Shown: in pieces, positions 1 to 11,526 of the stretch | Numbering within the stretch: the first letter of the stretch is position 1 | Layout: each line of letters opens with the position of its first letter | Source: Limonium bicolor | Lineage: Eukaryota > Streptophyta > Magnoliopsida > Caryophyllales > Plumbaginaceae | Length of the DNA stretch: 64,000 nucleotides | NCBI GenBank assembly: GCA_023374045.1 | Contig: CM041778.1 | Coordinates: forward strand, 93,622,839 to 93,686,838 | Reading direction: 5' to 3' | The notes under the pieces: generated by a model | What the model saw: the letters and a program-made list of their open reading frames with translations, nothing else | Told to the model about the DNA's origin: nothing | Database searches by the model: none | Program-made: the position numbers and the translations under genes

Positions 1-89
1 GTACCGAGTATTTACAAATTGGTGCCTATAACAATTTCGGTACTACTCCAACAATACTTACACAATTTAAATGGCTACCCATGTACAAA

Positions 90-255
90 CGACTACCTCG
101 TCCTACTCTCGAACGGCTTCCAGCTCCTTGTACCTGAAATAGGAAAGTGAAGAAAGGGTGGCCCCCCAGGGGCTCAGCACCTTTGCTGGTATGGTAATCC
201 CGCAGCCCGCATGCTACCGGGCCACGCACAACTAATTGTTGTCTTAGCATGCGGT
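90..255 (-). other. End-proximal multi-hairpin LTR module (family D)
   Basis: On the minus strand this holds GCATGC, an AATTA-loop hairpin, the CAGCA-AAGG-TGCTG tetraloop hairpin, a CCCC/GGGG hairpin and a pyrimidine-rich tract leading to CAGGTAC. It is the counterpart of 60060-60185. See the finding on the shared module. Confidence 0.7.
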
Positions 256-1654
256 TGATTATATTTTAATCATGCATGTAACCATAAACACATTGCACAT
301 CCACAAACATACAACACACACAAGCATAGCAACGAACAACACACATACACATTAGGAACGAGTCCTTTGAGGGGAAAGACCAAACACAAGTTAGCCAACT
401 TAGTGGCCTAGCGAACAATTTCAGTCTTATGTTAAGCTCATTACAGGATAACATAATTAAATGTGTCAGACTTAGTATTGAACCGATCACACTATCTCAC
501 CATTATTTTATTTAGAGGTGTCAGTCTTTATATAGAACCGAACACACCATACATCACAACTTATTTAGAAGTGTCGGATATAGTGACCCAATTACTTCTT
601 ATACATAATCCTCCTAGCCTGAACAACAATCGGGTAGGAAAGCCATTGATCTTAGGCTTGTGGGTGATTGAAATCCAAGAAGGAAAAACAATCATAACAG
701 AGTGGGAGTCGAAGCGAATATAGACATCAACTCCCAAACAAACTTTACACATGATTCCCCCTAGACCGATCATCAGTCAGAATAGGTAAGCTTTGAATTA
801 AGCTAGTGGGCGATTGAAGACCAAGAAGGAAATCAACCATAACATAACAGAGAGGAAGGTAAAGCAAATATGGATACCCACTCCTAAACAACGCGCGACC
901 GGAACAACCGGATTCCTCACCCCCCATTAGTACATATATACTTATAAGTAAACAGTTAGAGCTCCATTATGGAACCTATTACACCCACACACCTTAAGGC
1001 ATTACAACTGGGTTAAAGACACAAGGGAGGTCCATACATTCACACACAACATCACACAATTAACTCACGCATAGCCGTGGTTAGAACGTCCTATGGTTCG
1101 GGTCGTTAAATCCGAATACCGATCTCTCATGTGATCCTAGACTCAGTTAGCTAAGGTTTAACACTTTCGAGGTTAAATGGTATCGGAATTGAACACGCCA
1201 CATAAATGAATTACTATAAACTCATTACATGTTTTATCTTACAACGTGGCAAACATACAGAAAAACACATTGGCATACAAGCCGGTGTAATCCGGTAGGA
1301 CACATGTTGCAAGAAAACCATACCTGTCACCGGGGTTTCACTCTAACGTGCCATCACATGTTCCTCGTAACATCTTTGAACAACTGGTAACATTACATTT
1401 ACTTTCATTAACACCGGGGTAACTTGTTTGTTTAAAGTCCAATGCTCATGACTTATTCCTGTTAAACAGTTAAATAACTTCACATTTTTAACTTGTTTTA
1501 CTTTTACATTTTAACACAACTTTTCACCCACTCAGTTATCATTATAACTCACTTAACATGTCCTTAAAAATCTCATAACATCATTACTTATCAATCCCCA
1601 TCATTAGATATCATTTTCTAGCCTTAAACAAAGTTTTTGGTCAAAACAGCACCA

Positions 1655-1906
1655 TGTCCGAACTTGTGTCCGAGCTTCCAAAGTTCGGACGCAAGTCGAG
1701 ACTCGAAAGGGTGTAAACTGACGACTGTCTGAACATGTGTCCGAGCTTCCCAAGTTCGGACACTGTTCGAGGCCAAACCAGAGAATAGAGATGGGTGTGT
1801 CCGAACTTCCAAATTCGGACGATAGTTCGAATGTAGCTTTAAAACTCAGGAAACTTACGCGCAACAGGGCATGTCCGAACGTCCAAGTTCAGACGGAAGT
1901 TCGGAC
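1655..1906 (-). repeat. Dyad-repeat array in family D LTR
   Basis: There are four GC-rich units built on GTCCGAACTT and AAGTTCGGAC, set in AT-rich DNA. In the first unit the arms are 1656-1665 and 1681-1690. The other units are less regular, for example AAATTCGGAC near 1811, so this copy is somewhat decayed compared with 58315-58563. Confidence 0.75.
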
Positions 1907-4253
1907 GCGCCATAAACCTCATTTTCTACACTCTTAAACACTTACTCATTTCTTGACAAAATGCTCAACACTTATAATGCTTCCTCCCTTAGGTTTATAA
2001 CATGTTTCTACACATTATTTAGCCGACCAAAACACTTTATGTCCTTCTTAGAATTTTCTTCACAAGTTCAAACATCTTCCTTATAACACCTTACTTCCTC
2101 ATTGTTACCAACCTTTGTATAGATCCTTAACACAATCTCACCATGGCTTGAAGTATCCTTAACTCTCATTTGCATTCTAAATCCTCCAAGATAATGACCA
2201 AGACACTTTAACACTTACGAACACCTTAATTCACCTTCTTTCACCAATTTAAACCTTAATCATTCCTAGTTCAACCTTGGTCACCAAACATCATTTAGAC
2301 ACTTACAACTCCTTGTTCATTAACCAAATTTCGCCATAGCTTCTCTTGTATCACCTAACACCAAAACACATAGTTGTTCACTTTAATACAACCCAAGAAC
2401 ACTCAATGTCTTAATTCACATCCTTATACACAACACATGGCTTTTCATCCTTTAACCATCAAAGACACAACTTTACAAGGAACACTCTTACACACAACTA
2501 AACCTCAAACTACACTACATCACAATATAGTGCATGAACTTAAATTGCTTGGCACTTAGGCCCTTAAATAACATGGCTCTTAGGCCCTTAAATTGCATAA
2601 ACCTTTAACACTGAATTTCCCACATATATATTGCCTTTGACCTGCAAATACACTCAACATCACATATTCCTTTTAATAATTCTCTTGAGAATAATTCACT
2701 AGCTCATTTTGTCATTGGCTCCTTAGGTATCTTATCAAGCAACTCAAAGCTCAATTTCCTATGACACATAATTACATCAACATAGGTTAGTTACCTCTTC
2801 TCTTCCCAAACTTCTTTCTTGTTTCCTTGGATTGAAGATCAGCAAGGAACTTGATCACTTGTCAACCTTCTATCCACACACACATATAAGGGTAATGAGC
2901 TTAAGAATTCATACTTAAACTCGTATACAAACCCTAGTTTAACATAAGTGTTTTAATACACTAAAATGATATTTACCTTTGGAATTGAATGGGAACTTGA
3001 ATAAGTAACAAGATAGGAATCCTCCTAGCCCTTTGAAGATTGAAATGGAGCTATGGAAGAACAAAAGAAGACACCATTAATGGTGAATTTTCGGACATGT
3101 ACAAATATGAGAGGAAACTTTGATTTGCTTTGATTTTCCTTACCTTGGAGCAAAGGAGAATGACAAGGCATGAAAATATGAGCTCAAGCTCCTTCAATGG
3201 TGAATCTCCATGGCACCGAAATGAGGCTTTTGAAGATTTGAAAAGATAGAAGTGTAGAGCTTGCTCCAACTAAGACAAATATGGTCTTAGAATATGATTT
3301 GGTATATGGTGCTAGAAGTTACAAGCAATGGAAGTTGGAGAATGGCTACTTGCTGTAGCAAAACCGATGGAGCTTGGGAGAAGATGAAGAAATCGGTGGG
3401 AATTAAGGAAGAAAGAAGAAAGTGAGGTGAGAGGTCTACTTTTGAAGATATTTATCATATAAAGGTAATTTCTTCTTTTTACTTACTTTTCCTTCTTTTC
3501 TTTACTTATCTTGTACATGGTGGTGAGTCACCACTTAGGAAACCGGACCCCTTCCTATATAATAGGGCATTTCATGACTTATGTTGACCATTTAATTAAG
3601 CTATGTTGACTTAAGTCAAAACTTGCACTATTTGGGCACTATTCACTAACCAAGGCACATAATTGTGAAAATTTTGATTTCCCGTTGATTTAGACCTCCT
3701 AATGTGATACTAAGTAGTACAAATGTTAATTGAAGAGTAATGATGGACATTTAGCCACTCAAAACCCATTTACAAGACAATTTTTCAAAAATGTGCTTTA
3801 CGACTCCTTAAAGCACATTTTATGTTTCAACTTGTTTTCAAGCTTGGTTTTCTTTGGTAATTGGTTTAATATGTTCATTAACATACAACTAAGGTCTTGG
3901 TGAGCTTATTAGGTCTTAACCAAACTTATCCCAAGCTTAGAGCACATTTTCGCCCATATTGGCTTTAAGGTATTTATTTGTGTTTTGTTTGGTTTAATTG
4001 CCTACCAAGGTTTCCTAAGGGCTTAATTAGCCTTATCAAATCATAATTGAATGTTATAAAGTCTTGGTAGGCTCTTTGGGTCCTAACCAAGTTCACTCCA
4101 AGCTTAGAGCATGTTTTTGCTCAAACTGTGTCTTAGTGCTTTATTGTGCTTTACTATGGTTTAAATTGTTCACTGATGTTCCAAAGGCACATTTTAGCCT
4201 TTACATACCATAGTTTAATGTTTAAACAACATATCAAGGTTTAGGGTATTTCA

Positions 4254-4652
4254 CCGGCCCGCTATTTTTTCCGGGTTGTTCCTAGGACGGTCTCGGTCCC
4301 TGGTCAGCAGTCTTGAATCGGTCTTTGACCAGGCTCGGACCAGGGTGGTCTCGAGTTGACCCGTCCCAGTGACCACCTTTAGTTTTAATTAGTATGTGAC
4401 AGTCTGGCATGTAACGAAACCATTGTAAAAATTATATAAATAGGTGTTCACCTCAAATAATAAAGCATGATTGTCTAATTCTTCGAAAAGCTCTCTTAAT
4501 CTCTTTCCTCTATTACTTTATCATACTTTGTATTAGAACCCAATTTGGAAAGACTCGTACAGACATCCAGATAACAAACGTATCCCATCACGTGAGGAAT
4601 TTATGACTAGTTAGGAGGAGTCGAGTGGATTACGAGAGGTTGTAGACTTACA
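4254..4652 (+). mobile_element. 3' part of a different gypsy LTR
   Basis: A GC-rich stretch with CTGGTC/GACCAG and GGTCC/GGACC dyads (4270-4380) is followed by a TATA-like TATATAAAT (4434-4442). The putative LTR end ACTTACA at about 4652 lies eight bases before a PBS-like sequence. It resembles the U3-end/R/U5 of a plant Ty3/gypsy element, perhaps of the Tat/Retand group. Its 5' end is lost at the junction with the family D LTR at 4253. Confidence 0.5.
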
Positions 4653-4660
4653 TTAACATT

Positions 4661-4679
4661 TTGGTGTCGTCTGTGAGAA
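4661..4679 (+). other. Putative primer binding site
   Basis: TTGGTGTCGTCTGTGAGAA follows the LTR end by eight bases and precedes a decayed gag. It resembles the TTGGCGCCGTCTGTGGGAA form recalled from plant gypsy elements. I did not assign a tRNA. Confidence 0.45.
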
Positions 4680-4799
4680 ACGAACAACTCATCTAGCAAC
4701 CACGATACTATTAGTAGATGAGAAACTTGCTTAAATAATGACATGCTATTGATTTAAGGAAGTAACTTGTTTTGCAGGAAATTCACCAAGGAGATCACA

Positions 4800-5083
4800 A
4801 TGCCACCTAAAACACGGCGGACTGTGGAATAGGAAAACCAGAAGCTGCACGAGGAAATCTTGAGGGAAACCTTAGAGAAATGATGAAGGAGCTGACCAGA
4901 GCAGACGACGAGAGAATTGTCGAAAGCAATGAACAATTTCAACACGAGTTGATGTAGCGTGACAAAGGCTACCAAAGAAAGATGGAAGAGATGGCAGGAG
5001 CTATAGAAATCTTGAAGGGAAAAGATTCATATGGGAGTTACAAGAAGAAGAAAGAGGAGAAAGAATCCCGAGAAGCATCGTGA
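4800..5083 (+). pseudogene. Decayed gag N-terminus of a gypsy element
   Basis: An ATG at 4800 opens MPPKTRRTVE and is stopped by TAG at 4830. Downstream frames still read as a charged, glutamate/lysine-rich, coiled-coil-like peptide (ENQKLHEEI, then MMKELTRADDERIVESNEQ, then RKMEEMAGAIEILKG) broken by further stops and a frame change. An MPPKTR-type start followed by a coiled coil is typical of the gag N-terminus in some plant gypsy elements (recalled family knowledge). No capsid core, zinc knuckle or pol follows. The sequence passes into unrelated LARD-like LTR DNA after about 5100. It is a non-functional remnant. Confidence 0.5.
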
Positions 5084-5099
5084 GGTAGAAACCCTCAAG

Positions 5100-5771
5100 G
5101 CCTAAGATTAAGTAATATTAACTAACAAACTCATTGTGATAGTGTGATTGCATTTCTTGATTGAATGTAGAGTTTTTGTGTGAATATACATTTATAATGT
5201 ATGTTGTATGCATGCTGATTGAATTAAAATGAATCGCATGCTCTCGACCAATAGTCGGCGTACCCTCGCTAGTACGCGGGTTATGCGAATTTCAAATGCA
5301 GCAATTTTGCTGAGCCCCTAGGGGCATCGTTTTTATTTTCCAGGTACGTGGATGCCGATCACCGTTCGAGAGTAGGACGGGTTATTATTAAGCATGGGTA
5401 GTTGTTTAAGGTTTGTACTTGTAGTATTGTGGACTTGTAAGACCGAAGTGTGTTGAACAGTTGGGGAATTGTAGTAAACTCGGTATAGTATTGAATGGTT
5501 TTTGTATTTGTATATTGCGGATTTGAAGTGGTATGTAAATTGACATTTGATTAAGGAAAGGAATGTATTGTTGGCGTAGTGTACTCGGTATGTTTGACAT
5601 CAGACTGATATTGTAATTGTATTGATTGTTTAGTTTGGATTGGCCTTGTTAGTCACGTGTGTGGCTAATGGCATTGTATCACCCCAGGTTATTTTGGAAT
5701 TCCGCTGCTTGTGAATTGGTAATGGAGTTGGGTTAGGACTTAATTGGGTGATTACTGGTAGGGGTGTTACA
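5100..5771 (+). mobile_element. 3' end of a giant LARD-like LTR (family A)
   Basis: The sequence aligns in order with the last part of the family D LTR: GCATGC, the hairpin module at 5240-5395, CGAGAGTAGGACGG, the GTAAGACCGAA block, and the terminal GGGGTGTTACA ending at 5771. An iMet-type PBS follows directly. The left boundary with the gypsy fragment is not sharp. It differs enough from family D to be a separate subfamily. Confidence 0.75.
5240..5395 (+). other. End-proximal multi-hairpin LTR module (family A)
   Basis: It contains hairpin CGAC (5245-5248)-CAATA-GTCG (5254-5257), hairpin CAGCA (5299-5303)-ATTT-TGCTG (5308-5312), hairpin CCCC (5315-5318)-TA-GGGG (5321-5324), then a T-rich tract and CAGGTACG. 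Confidence 0.75.
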
Positions 5772-6594
5772 AAACGTGGTATCAGAGCAAAGTATCGCTC
5801 TGATGGTCTAAATACCGAGTTTAGGAAAATACCGAGTTAGGAATTAGAGACTTAGGGCTAAGGGTTGAGTGTTAGCGTGAGAGGTACGCTAGATAGGAAC
5901 TTCCAGTGTGATCTGGATACCTACATATCCAATCCCGCCCTCCACAACCCCCGTTATAAGTGGGGGGAAGAACGCTAGGGAGATGGAAAGTCCTCTCATA
6001 CTCGGGAAAACCCGATCTAGCAGTCGTAGAATAAACTTTGTAAAGAGAAAGAACCAGTCATACGGTAGATTCCAAGAACTGGAAATCCCGAAGACGGTTC
6101 CCGTTTGAATGACAATAACCGTACTTAACAGCAGAAGATTGAAGTTCCTAAATATAGGATAATGAAATTTGCAGCACCATGGGGCGACGTGCTTCACAGT
6201 CGCGAGAACAATGTGCAGCCAATAAGAAGGGAAGCGGAACTACACAATAAGTGGGAAGGTAGAGTAACAAAACCCGAGACAAGAGAGTCTACGGATTGTG
6301 ACGCATGATAAGACCGTTAAAGGTATGCAAACCATCTAAGGAATTAGTCGAGGTTGGAATAACTTCAACGCTACAACGCCAAAGGGCAGTGATACCCAAA
6401 TAACATAGTTCAGACAACTATGAGAGTAATCATCAAACTTACATCAACAGGACTACGATGTAGCTCCTAAGGATTTGTCAAACCTTGGTAACCACCGCAA
6501 GGGCGTGGGAACAAGCCATGAAGCAAGGTACATGGAGTACCACAAGGATCGGGAAAGCACCCGAACTAACAACAACCATGTCAAGAACACTAAG
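5772..6594 (+). mobile_element. LARD-like internal region A, part 1 (non-coding)
   Basis: This is homologous to 60540-61040 and to the minus-strand region left of 20113: ATACCGAGTT, GGGTTGAGTG, CCCGCCCTCCACAA, and the hairpin TCGGG (6002-6006)-AAAA-CCCGA (6011-6015). I see no reading frame with gag or pol similarity. It is interrupted at 6595 by the Ogre-like insertion and resumes at 14835. Confidence 0.75.
5777..5788 (+). other. Primer binding site, initiator-Met tRNA type
   Basis: TGGTATCAGAGC is complementary to the 3' end of plant initiator methionine tRNA and lies five bases past the LTR end. Its ATCAGAGC half is repeated inverted as GCTCTGAT at 5797-5804, so the PBS could fold back on itself. 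Confidence 0.9.
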
Positions 6595-6599
6595 AAGCT

Positions 6600-8344
6600 T
6601 GTTATACCCAAAATTTTGACCCCTGGCTGAGGTCTACGAGGTGTGAGAGCCATCTCCATCAACAGTAAGAGACTCCGGCCCGATCGGCGGTGTTCCAGGG
6701 CCTGAGGAGCAGTTTCGTCTTGTCAGGGGCGTTTTCGTAATTTTTTAAGGCTTCTGAGTTCTCCTATAGGCTTTTCTCTCCTCCAAAGGGTGCCCAAATC
6801 AGCTTGAAATGCTTTGATATTTTAACCCATGATAGAGGATGACATTTTAAGCATAATGGCGTTGGAATTTTTTGATTTTCGAATTTCCAATAATTTTAGC
6901 AATTTCTGACTGAATCTGACGAGAACTTCAATTTAAAAATGCTCCAGCATTTAAAAAATTCGTTTCCACCTCAGAAAATCATATTCCATTCTGACATGTG
7001 GTTAAAATTTCATAGCAAATTCCTTTGGAAGTACTTAGTTAAAAATATCGAAAAATCTTACTTTTACTAGATTCCTCTTTATCGTTAAAAAGTCTATATA
7101 AGGGATAGGTTTTTTGGATAAAATGAACTTCATCTCAAGAACCTAGAGAGTCAGAAAACACGGCTTCCTCTCTCTCTCTCACGTTTTCCAACACCCGGCC
7201 ACCCAAATCATACTGAAAATCCCCCGAATCATCATCTAAACACGTTTTTTCCATTCCCAAAGCACCAATAACCATTAAAACCTCACAAAAAACACCACCA
7301 ACACGTGAGAACAGCAAGAACAACCAACAACCAGAAGCTTGGTTCGAAGTCCTTTCGGGTTTGCCATCAACGGAGCGCTCAACGAATCCGTGGAGAAACG
7401 TTGTTGAACCCGAAGGTAAACAGGTAGGAACTCAGTTCCCTAATTCTCCACGGTATTATCTGTTTTGCCTCGAAATTTGAACTCAAACTAACCCTCGTAG
7501 GCTTCTGTATTGCTGTTTATTTGAGTCTCTGTCAGATAACTTGTTTGCTAAGTTCGTGCTTAATTCGAATTCAAATTGAAAACTTTCAATCACTAACGTC
7601 TTGTAAATCTTTCAGGCTTCACACCCATAAAATTTGAGCTCAAAACACCCTCGGGAACCTTCTGAAAACCCCTGTCCGTGGTGGTCCGTGACCTCGGACC
7701 CATGGTCCGGGACCTCGGAGCGTTGTCCGAGACCACGGACACCCACGGACGGCGGCGGGATTTTAAATTTAAAACTTAGGTTTTTCTAATAATGTCGGGC
7801 CCACGGACAGCCTGTCCGTGGCCCGGACTTTGAAATTTTTTGTTTTCCTTTAACTTCGACTTTCTGGTAATTAGGTTAATGGGTCCGAGGGTCTCGGACC
7901 ATTAGGTCCGTGGCCACGGACAGAATCAAAATTCGACCTATTCTGGCCCCCCGAAACCCTAGTTTAGGTAATTCATTTCACTTTTATTTTCTGTTAAAAA
8001 ATGCTTAAAAACACAAAAAAACAGAAGCCGCGCATTAGGTTAACGACTCGTAATAAGCCGTGAATGAAAACTGAGTAGAGGAAAAACGACCTAGGAAGGT
8101 AATGAAAGTAATTGAACCCTAATTAAGTCGATATCAAGCCCCCGAACCGAATCTCCTTTCCTAATTTGATCTAGGTTAAAATTAGGTGGCGACTCATAAT
8201 AGGTTCCAGTGAGCTAGCTTAGGTTTTAATAATTATTGTTATATGACATAGTTATTAATCTTAGGCTATAAGTGGACCTAAAACCCGTTTAGATCCTAAT
8301 CAGCTTTAATCAACATAGGATAGGGTTTAAAATCGAGGCTCACA
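6600..8344 (+). mobile_element. 5' LTR of the Ogre-like element
   Basis: At 1745 bp it aligns throughout with the 1773 bp 3' LTR; most differences are single-base gaps in homopolymers. A TATA-like CTATATAAG lies at 7093-7101. Downstream is a GC-rich dyad cluster at 7675-7925, containing CCACGGACAG/CTGTCCGTGG (7801-7821, one-base loop) and the 16-bp palindrome GTCCGTGGCCACGGAC (7906-7921). Confidence 0.88.
7675..7925 (+). repeat. GC-rich dyad cluster in Ogre-like LTR
   Basis: GTCCGTGG, CCACGGAC, GGTCC and CGGACC words recur in both orientations over 250 bp, including two near-perfect palindromes at 7801-7821 and 7906-7921. The same palindromes are kept in the 3' LTR at 14281-14301 and 14388-14403. 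Confidence 0.7.
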
Positions 8345-8347
8345 GAC

Positions 8348-8365
8348 TGGCGACTCTGCTGGGGA
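8348..8365 (+). other. Primer binding site, tRNA-Arg type
   Basis: TGGCGACTCTGCTGGGGA starts three bases after the 5' LTR. It differs at one position from the complement of the recalled plant tRNA-Arg 3' end (TGGCGACTCCGCTGGGGA). Confidence 0.8.
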
Positions 8366-10835
8366 CAAGATTCTTAATATTAACTTGTTTAATTTTAAGA
8401 AAGAGGGCTTAGCTTGAAAATGTTTATTTCTGGCTTTATTACATTGTTTGTTTACTTTTGTGCGCACTTTAATTTCTGTACCTTTGTATCATATGAGAGC
8501 GAGGGTCCACACAAACCAACTTCACCCCGGGACCCGTTTGAGGGTCCCCTGTCAGGGACTCACACCTTTCAGGTGATGTTAATGTGGGGGAAAAGAGGAG
8601 GGTGTCGTCTAACCACACCCCCTTAATCCTGGGCTTTAGCCCCAAGCATTTTCCTGGCAGTACCCTTACCTAGCCCATTGTTTGGTCAGTCAAACCCGAC
8701 CGTAGACGCGCACCTTCAGGTGATGTGAAAAATGTGGGGAAACCCAAAGAGAATAGCGTGCAGCCCTATTCCTTTGTGGTGACCTGGCCCATGCCCAAGC
8801 ACCTCTCCGGATTGATCCATACCCAATTTGGTTGAAGCGTCTAGTGAGGACATGTTGAACTTGTGTAGGCCTTGTTTGTTTGTATGACCGGCCCCCACTG
8901 CCAGCCTAGAAATTGATAGGAACTCTCCTATATCAACTTAGCCCAACCTGGAATTACGACTTCATTGTTTGCGGCCCTGTTTGGTTTGAATGAATGAATT
9001 GTTTGTTTGGGGCTCTGGCCCAAAAGCTTAGACCTAGGTGACTTCTTTCTGGCCAATTTGAATTATCCAATTAGTTCTAGGCCCATAAAAAAGAAATCCA
9101 CCTGAACTTGAAAACTGACACGTCCAGCAAATAAAATCTCTTTCGGCATAGCAACCATCTTCTCTGACCCAAAGAAAGTTAGGCCCATTGTGATTTAGGG
9201 GCCGTTCCAGCCCATGTGCTTTATTTCATGCCCCAACACATTCCGGCCCAAGGGCTCATTCTAGTCTAGGAAAAACTCTTCACTCGGGCTCTGACCCAAA
9301 ATCCTAGATCTAGGTGCCATCTTTTACGCCCAACCAAAACCACTCGACCCAAATTCCAATTCATATATAGAGCAATCAGTCCGGCCCAAGTACCAACACT
9401 CATGACTCATTTCATCTAGGCCCAACAAGAACATCAAACGAATCTTAGACTTCAAGGCCATCTCTCGGCCTAGGGGCCCATTCACGGTCCATGTGACTTC
9501 CTTCAGCTTGTTTGCTCAATTTCTGGATTAAGGGGTTCAGGGCCTACATGTCCGTTCTAGTCTAGGAATCACTCTACCTGTGCACTTCACTCTCAGTTTG
9601 GAGAAGACTCAAGCCCAGTTACGTCCTACATAACCCATAGGCACTCCTAGTTCAAACATTTTACAGGGCCTACTCGAAGTTTGGAAGGAAGACAATCATG
9701 GTCAATGGCATCCCGACGGTCAACAGCTCGAGTCTTCAGCGCGTTGGCATTAGACAGTTCAACATCACTATTTTAGAAGTTTTCTCAATTTAGCAGTTTT
9801 CTTTTCTCAGTCATTCTTCTAACTTTTATGGTGGCTAGCTTCCTTTATCATTTTAGGTAGTTTCTTAGGATTAAAATTTTTGATGTTGTCTTCCATTCAT
9901 GAATTAGAGCTAGTTCCATTTTCATTATTTTTTATGCATTTATTCACAAAACCAGAACACAAAAAAAAAATAAGTCATCACGTCATTTCACCCACATTCA
10001 CTACCTTGATCACATACATCCCATGTGTCTTACCACACTCCCTGTCCACATGAAACTCATTCTTGCGCAGGGAATATCTCACCACCTTGTCGGCTTCCAC
10101 CACTTGTCACCTCTCAATAGAAAATTTCACCATACACAGAAAGCATCCCACTACCATGTTTTACTTTCATCACTACATCACTCCACCAAACAGCAAGACT
10201 TCATCACCACGTACCACCACACATACATCCACCTCCAACAGATAACCTGGGTATTCAAAGGCTTGTCAAAAAACCCCACAATAATACTGGGGGCAATCTG
10301 AGTTAAGGGTCGATAATGTTTATTTCTTTTGTTTAAATGTGCAAACAAGTCCCTGAGTGTACACTTTGCGAGAGTGCCTTGAGCGGTAAAACCAAGAGCA
10401 AACGAGCGTGTCAATTTTACACGACTCCAGAGAGATCACGTTCAAAGGTAAGGTAAACGCATGACTCCGACCGAAGGAGATACTTTGTGAATTTACGCTT
10501 AAACCTGTGAAAAGTAACAAAGAACGGATACACAACTATTAGGTATGACGAAGCACCTAGATACAGTACCACATAGCCAAAAAGCTTGTGAACCCCGACG
10601 TTAAACCCCCCCCCGCTGAGCTTTTCGCGTACATCCTCTCTTACAACATTACAAACTCCACAAACAAGCCAGCCAATGATGAACAACCACCCGGTGACCA
10701 AAGGAAGCAAGGAGCCGACTTCGAACAACAACTTCATAAGTCCAAAGAAGCAAAACTGCTACCAGCATGACGAAGCGATCCGCAAATGGTCCCAAAGTGA
10801 CACAGGATCCAATGAGCTAACATCAAAAACAGCTC

Positions 10836-11501
10836 TCAAAGTTCAAAGCTGGAAAACACAAGAACCCCGAAGGAAAGGAGATTCAAGAAAGGCAATCTGA
10901 AAAGCCTTGAGAAATCCAAAGCGGAAAAAGGAGAGAAGATGCAAGGAACAATCCAAAGTTCCAAGTCCCAAGATTCACAAGCGAAATCATCATGAAGTAG
11001 CCAAACGACTTCAAGGCAAAGAAGACAAATCCGAGAGACGGTGCAAGTTGCAGCTTTGGTCACCCTTATAGCTCCACATATCCTGAACATTCCTCCATCG
11101 TCCCATTGTCTTTCATTACACCCTAGCCATGTTATAAGCTCAAAAGACTTCCGACTCAGTATTGTGTATCCAATCACGTGAAAGTAACAGGTTGAACGCG
11201 TAAATCTAACAAATGTCAAATTCAACGGTTGAGATGTTTTGTGACCAAAGGAGAGTACGAGCGCAACATCAAATACTTTGAGTGTAGATAGAAAGCCACA
11301 TCGAGATAACCTGACTTGTGAGAGTGAGACTTGTTTTGTACAGTTAATCGAAGAAAATACTGGGGGCATCGATCGTTTCCGATCGATTGCCATAAAATTC
11401 TGAAAGACTCGGATTGCCTTAAGGAGAAATACTGGGGGCAATTGTTGGTCCCAACAATTGCAACGAAGACACCGATTGAGTCCCAAAAATCCAAAACCCA
11501 A
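10836..11501 (-). CDS. Unrecognised 221-codon antisense frame
   Basis: This is the longest open frame outside gag-pol. It runs antisense to the Ogre-like element. The product would be cysteine- and aromatic-rich with hydrophobic stretches (for example CLLCLEVVWLLHDD and a leucine/phenylalanine-rich C-terminus). I recognise no domain, catalytic motif or clear signal peptide. The complementary strand here is purine-rich, which lowers stop frequency on this strand, so a chance frame is the simplest explanation. Arguments against a gene are the lack of homology and its location in repeat DNA. It is listed because of its length. Confidence 0.12.
   Translation of the reverse strand: MGFGFLGLNRCLRCNCWDQQLPPVFLLKAIRVFQNFMAIDRKRSMPPVFSSINCTKQVSLSQVRLSRCGFLSTLKVFDVALVLSFGHKTSQPLNLTFVRFTRSTCYFHVIGYTILSRKSFELITWLGCNERQWDDGGMFRICGAIRVTKAATCTVSRICLLCLEVVWLLHDDFACESWDLELWIVPCIFSPFSALDFSRLFRLPFLNLLSFGVLVFSSFEL
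11359..11461 (+). repeat. Two PPT-like motifs each joined to a palindrome
   Basis: ACTGGGGGCAT at 11359 runs into GCATCGATCG/CGATCGATTGC (11366-11390). ACTGGGGGCA at 11431 runs into the perfect inverted repeat GCAATTGTTGG (11438-11448)-TC-CCAACAATTGC (11451-11461). Confidence 0.75.
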
Positions 11502-11526
11502 AGGGTCAAACCCTCTTCATATCACA

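Larger units (their letters stand above)
1..4253 (-). mobile_element. Giant LTR, family D, minus strand, partial
   Basis: Read on the minus strand, the LTR begins TGAAATACCC at 4253 and runs left off the window. It matches the plus-strand LTR at 55859-60539 along its length, including the start block, the GTGCTTTAAG hairpin near 3793-3816, the TTTAAGGGCC duplicated block near 2570-2640, the GTCCGAACTT dyad array and the end-proximal hairpin module. Alignment to that copy places base 1 about 225 bp before the LTR end. Bases 4254 onward (CCGGCCCGC) are not a polypurine tract, so this is a 5' LTR or a solo LTR rather than a 3' LTR. No coding sequence was seen. Confidence 0.85.
8366..11526 (+). 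mobile_element. Non-coding internal region of the Ogre-like element
   Basis: No gag-pol is present. I see loose duplications: CTTTCAGGTGATGTTAATGT near 8567 and CTTCAGGTGATGTGAAAAAT near 8713; GGCTCTGGCCCAAAAGCTTA near 9011 and GGGCTCTGACCCAAAATCCT near 9284. An A-run lies at 9960-9970 and a C-run near 10607. Three PPT-like ACTGGGGGCA motifs lie at 10286, 11359 and 11431, the last two beside palindromes. Short frames here carry no recognisable domain. Confidence 0.7.

Noticed and set aside
5777..5788. tRNA gene suggested by tRNA-complementary sequences (also 8348, 34093, 60545)
   Set aside because: Only 12-18 bases match tRNA 3' ends, directly after LTRs; they are primer binding sites and no cloverleaf follows.
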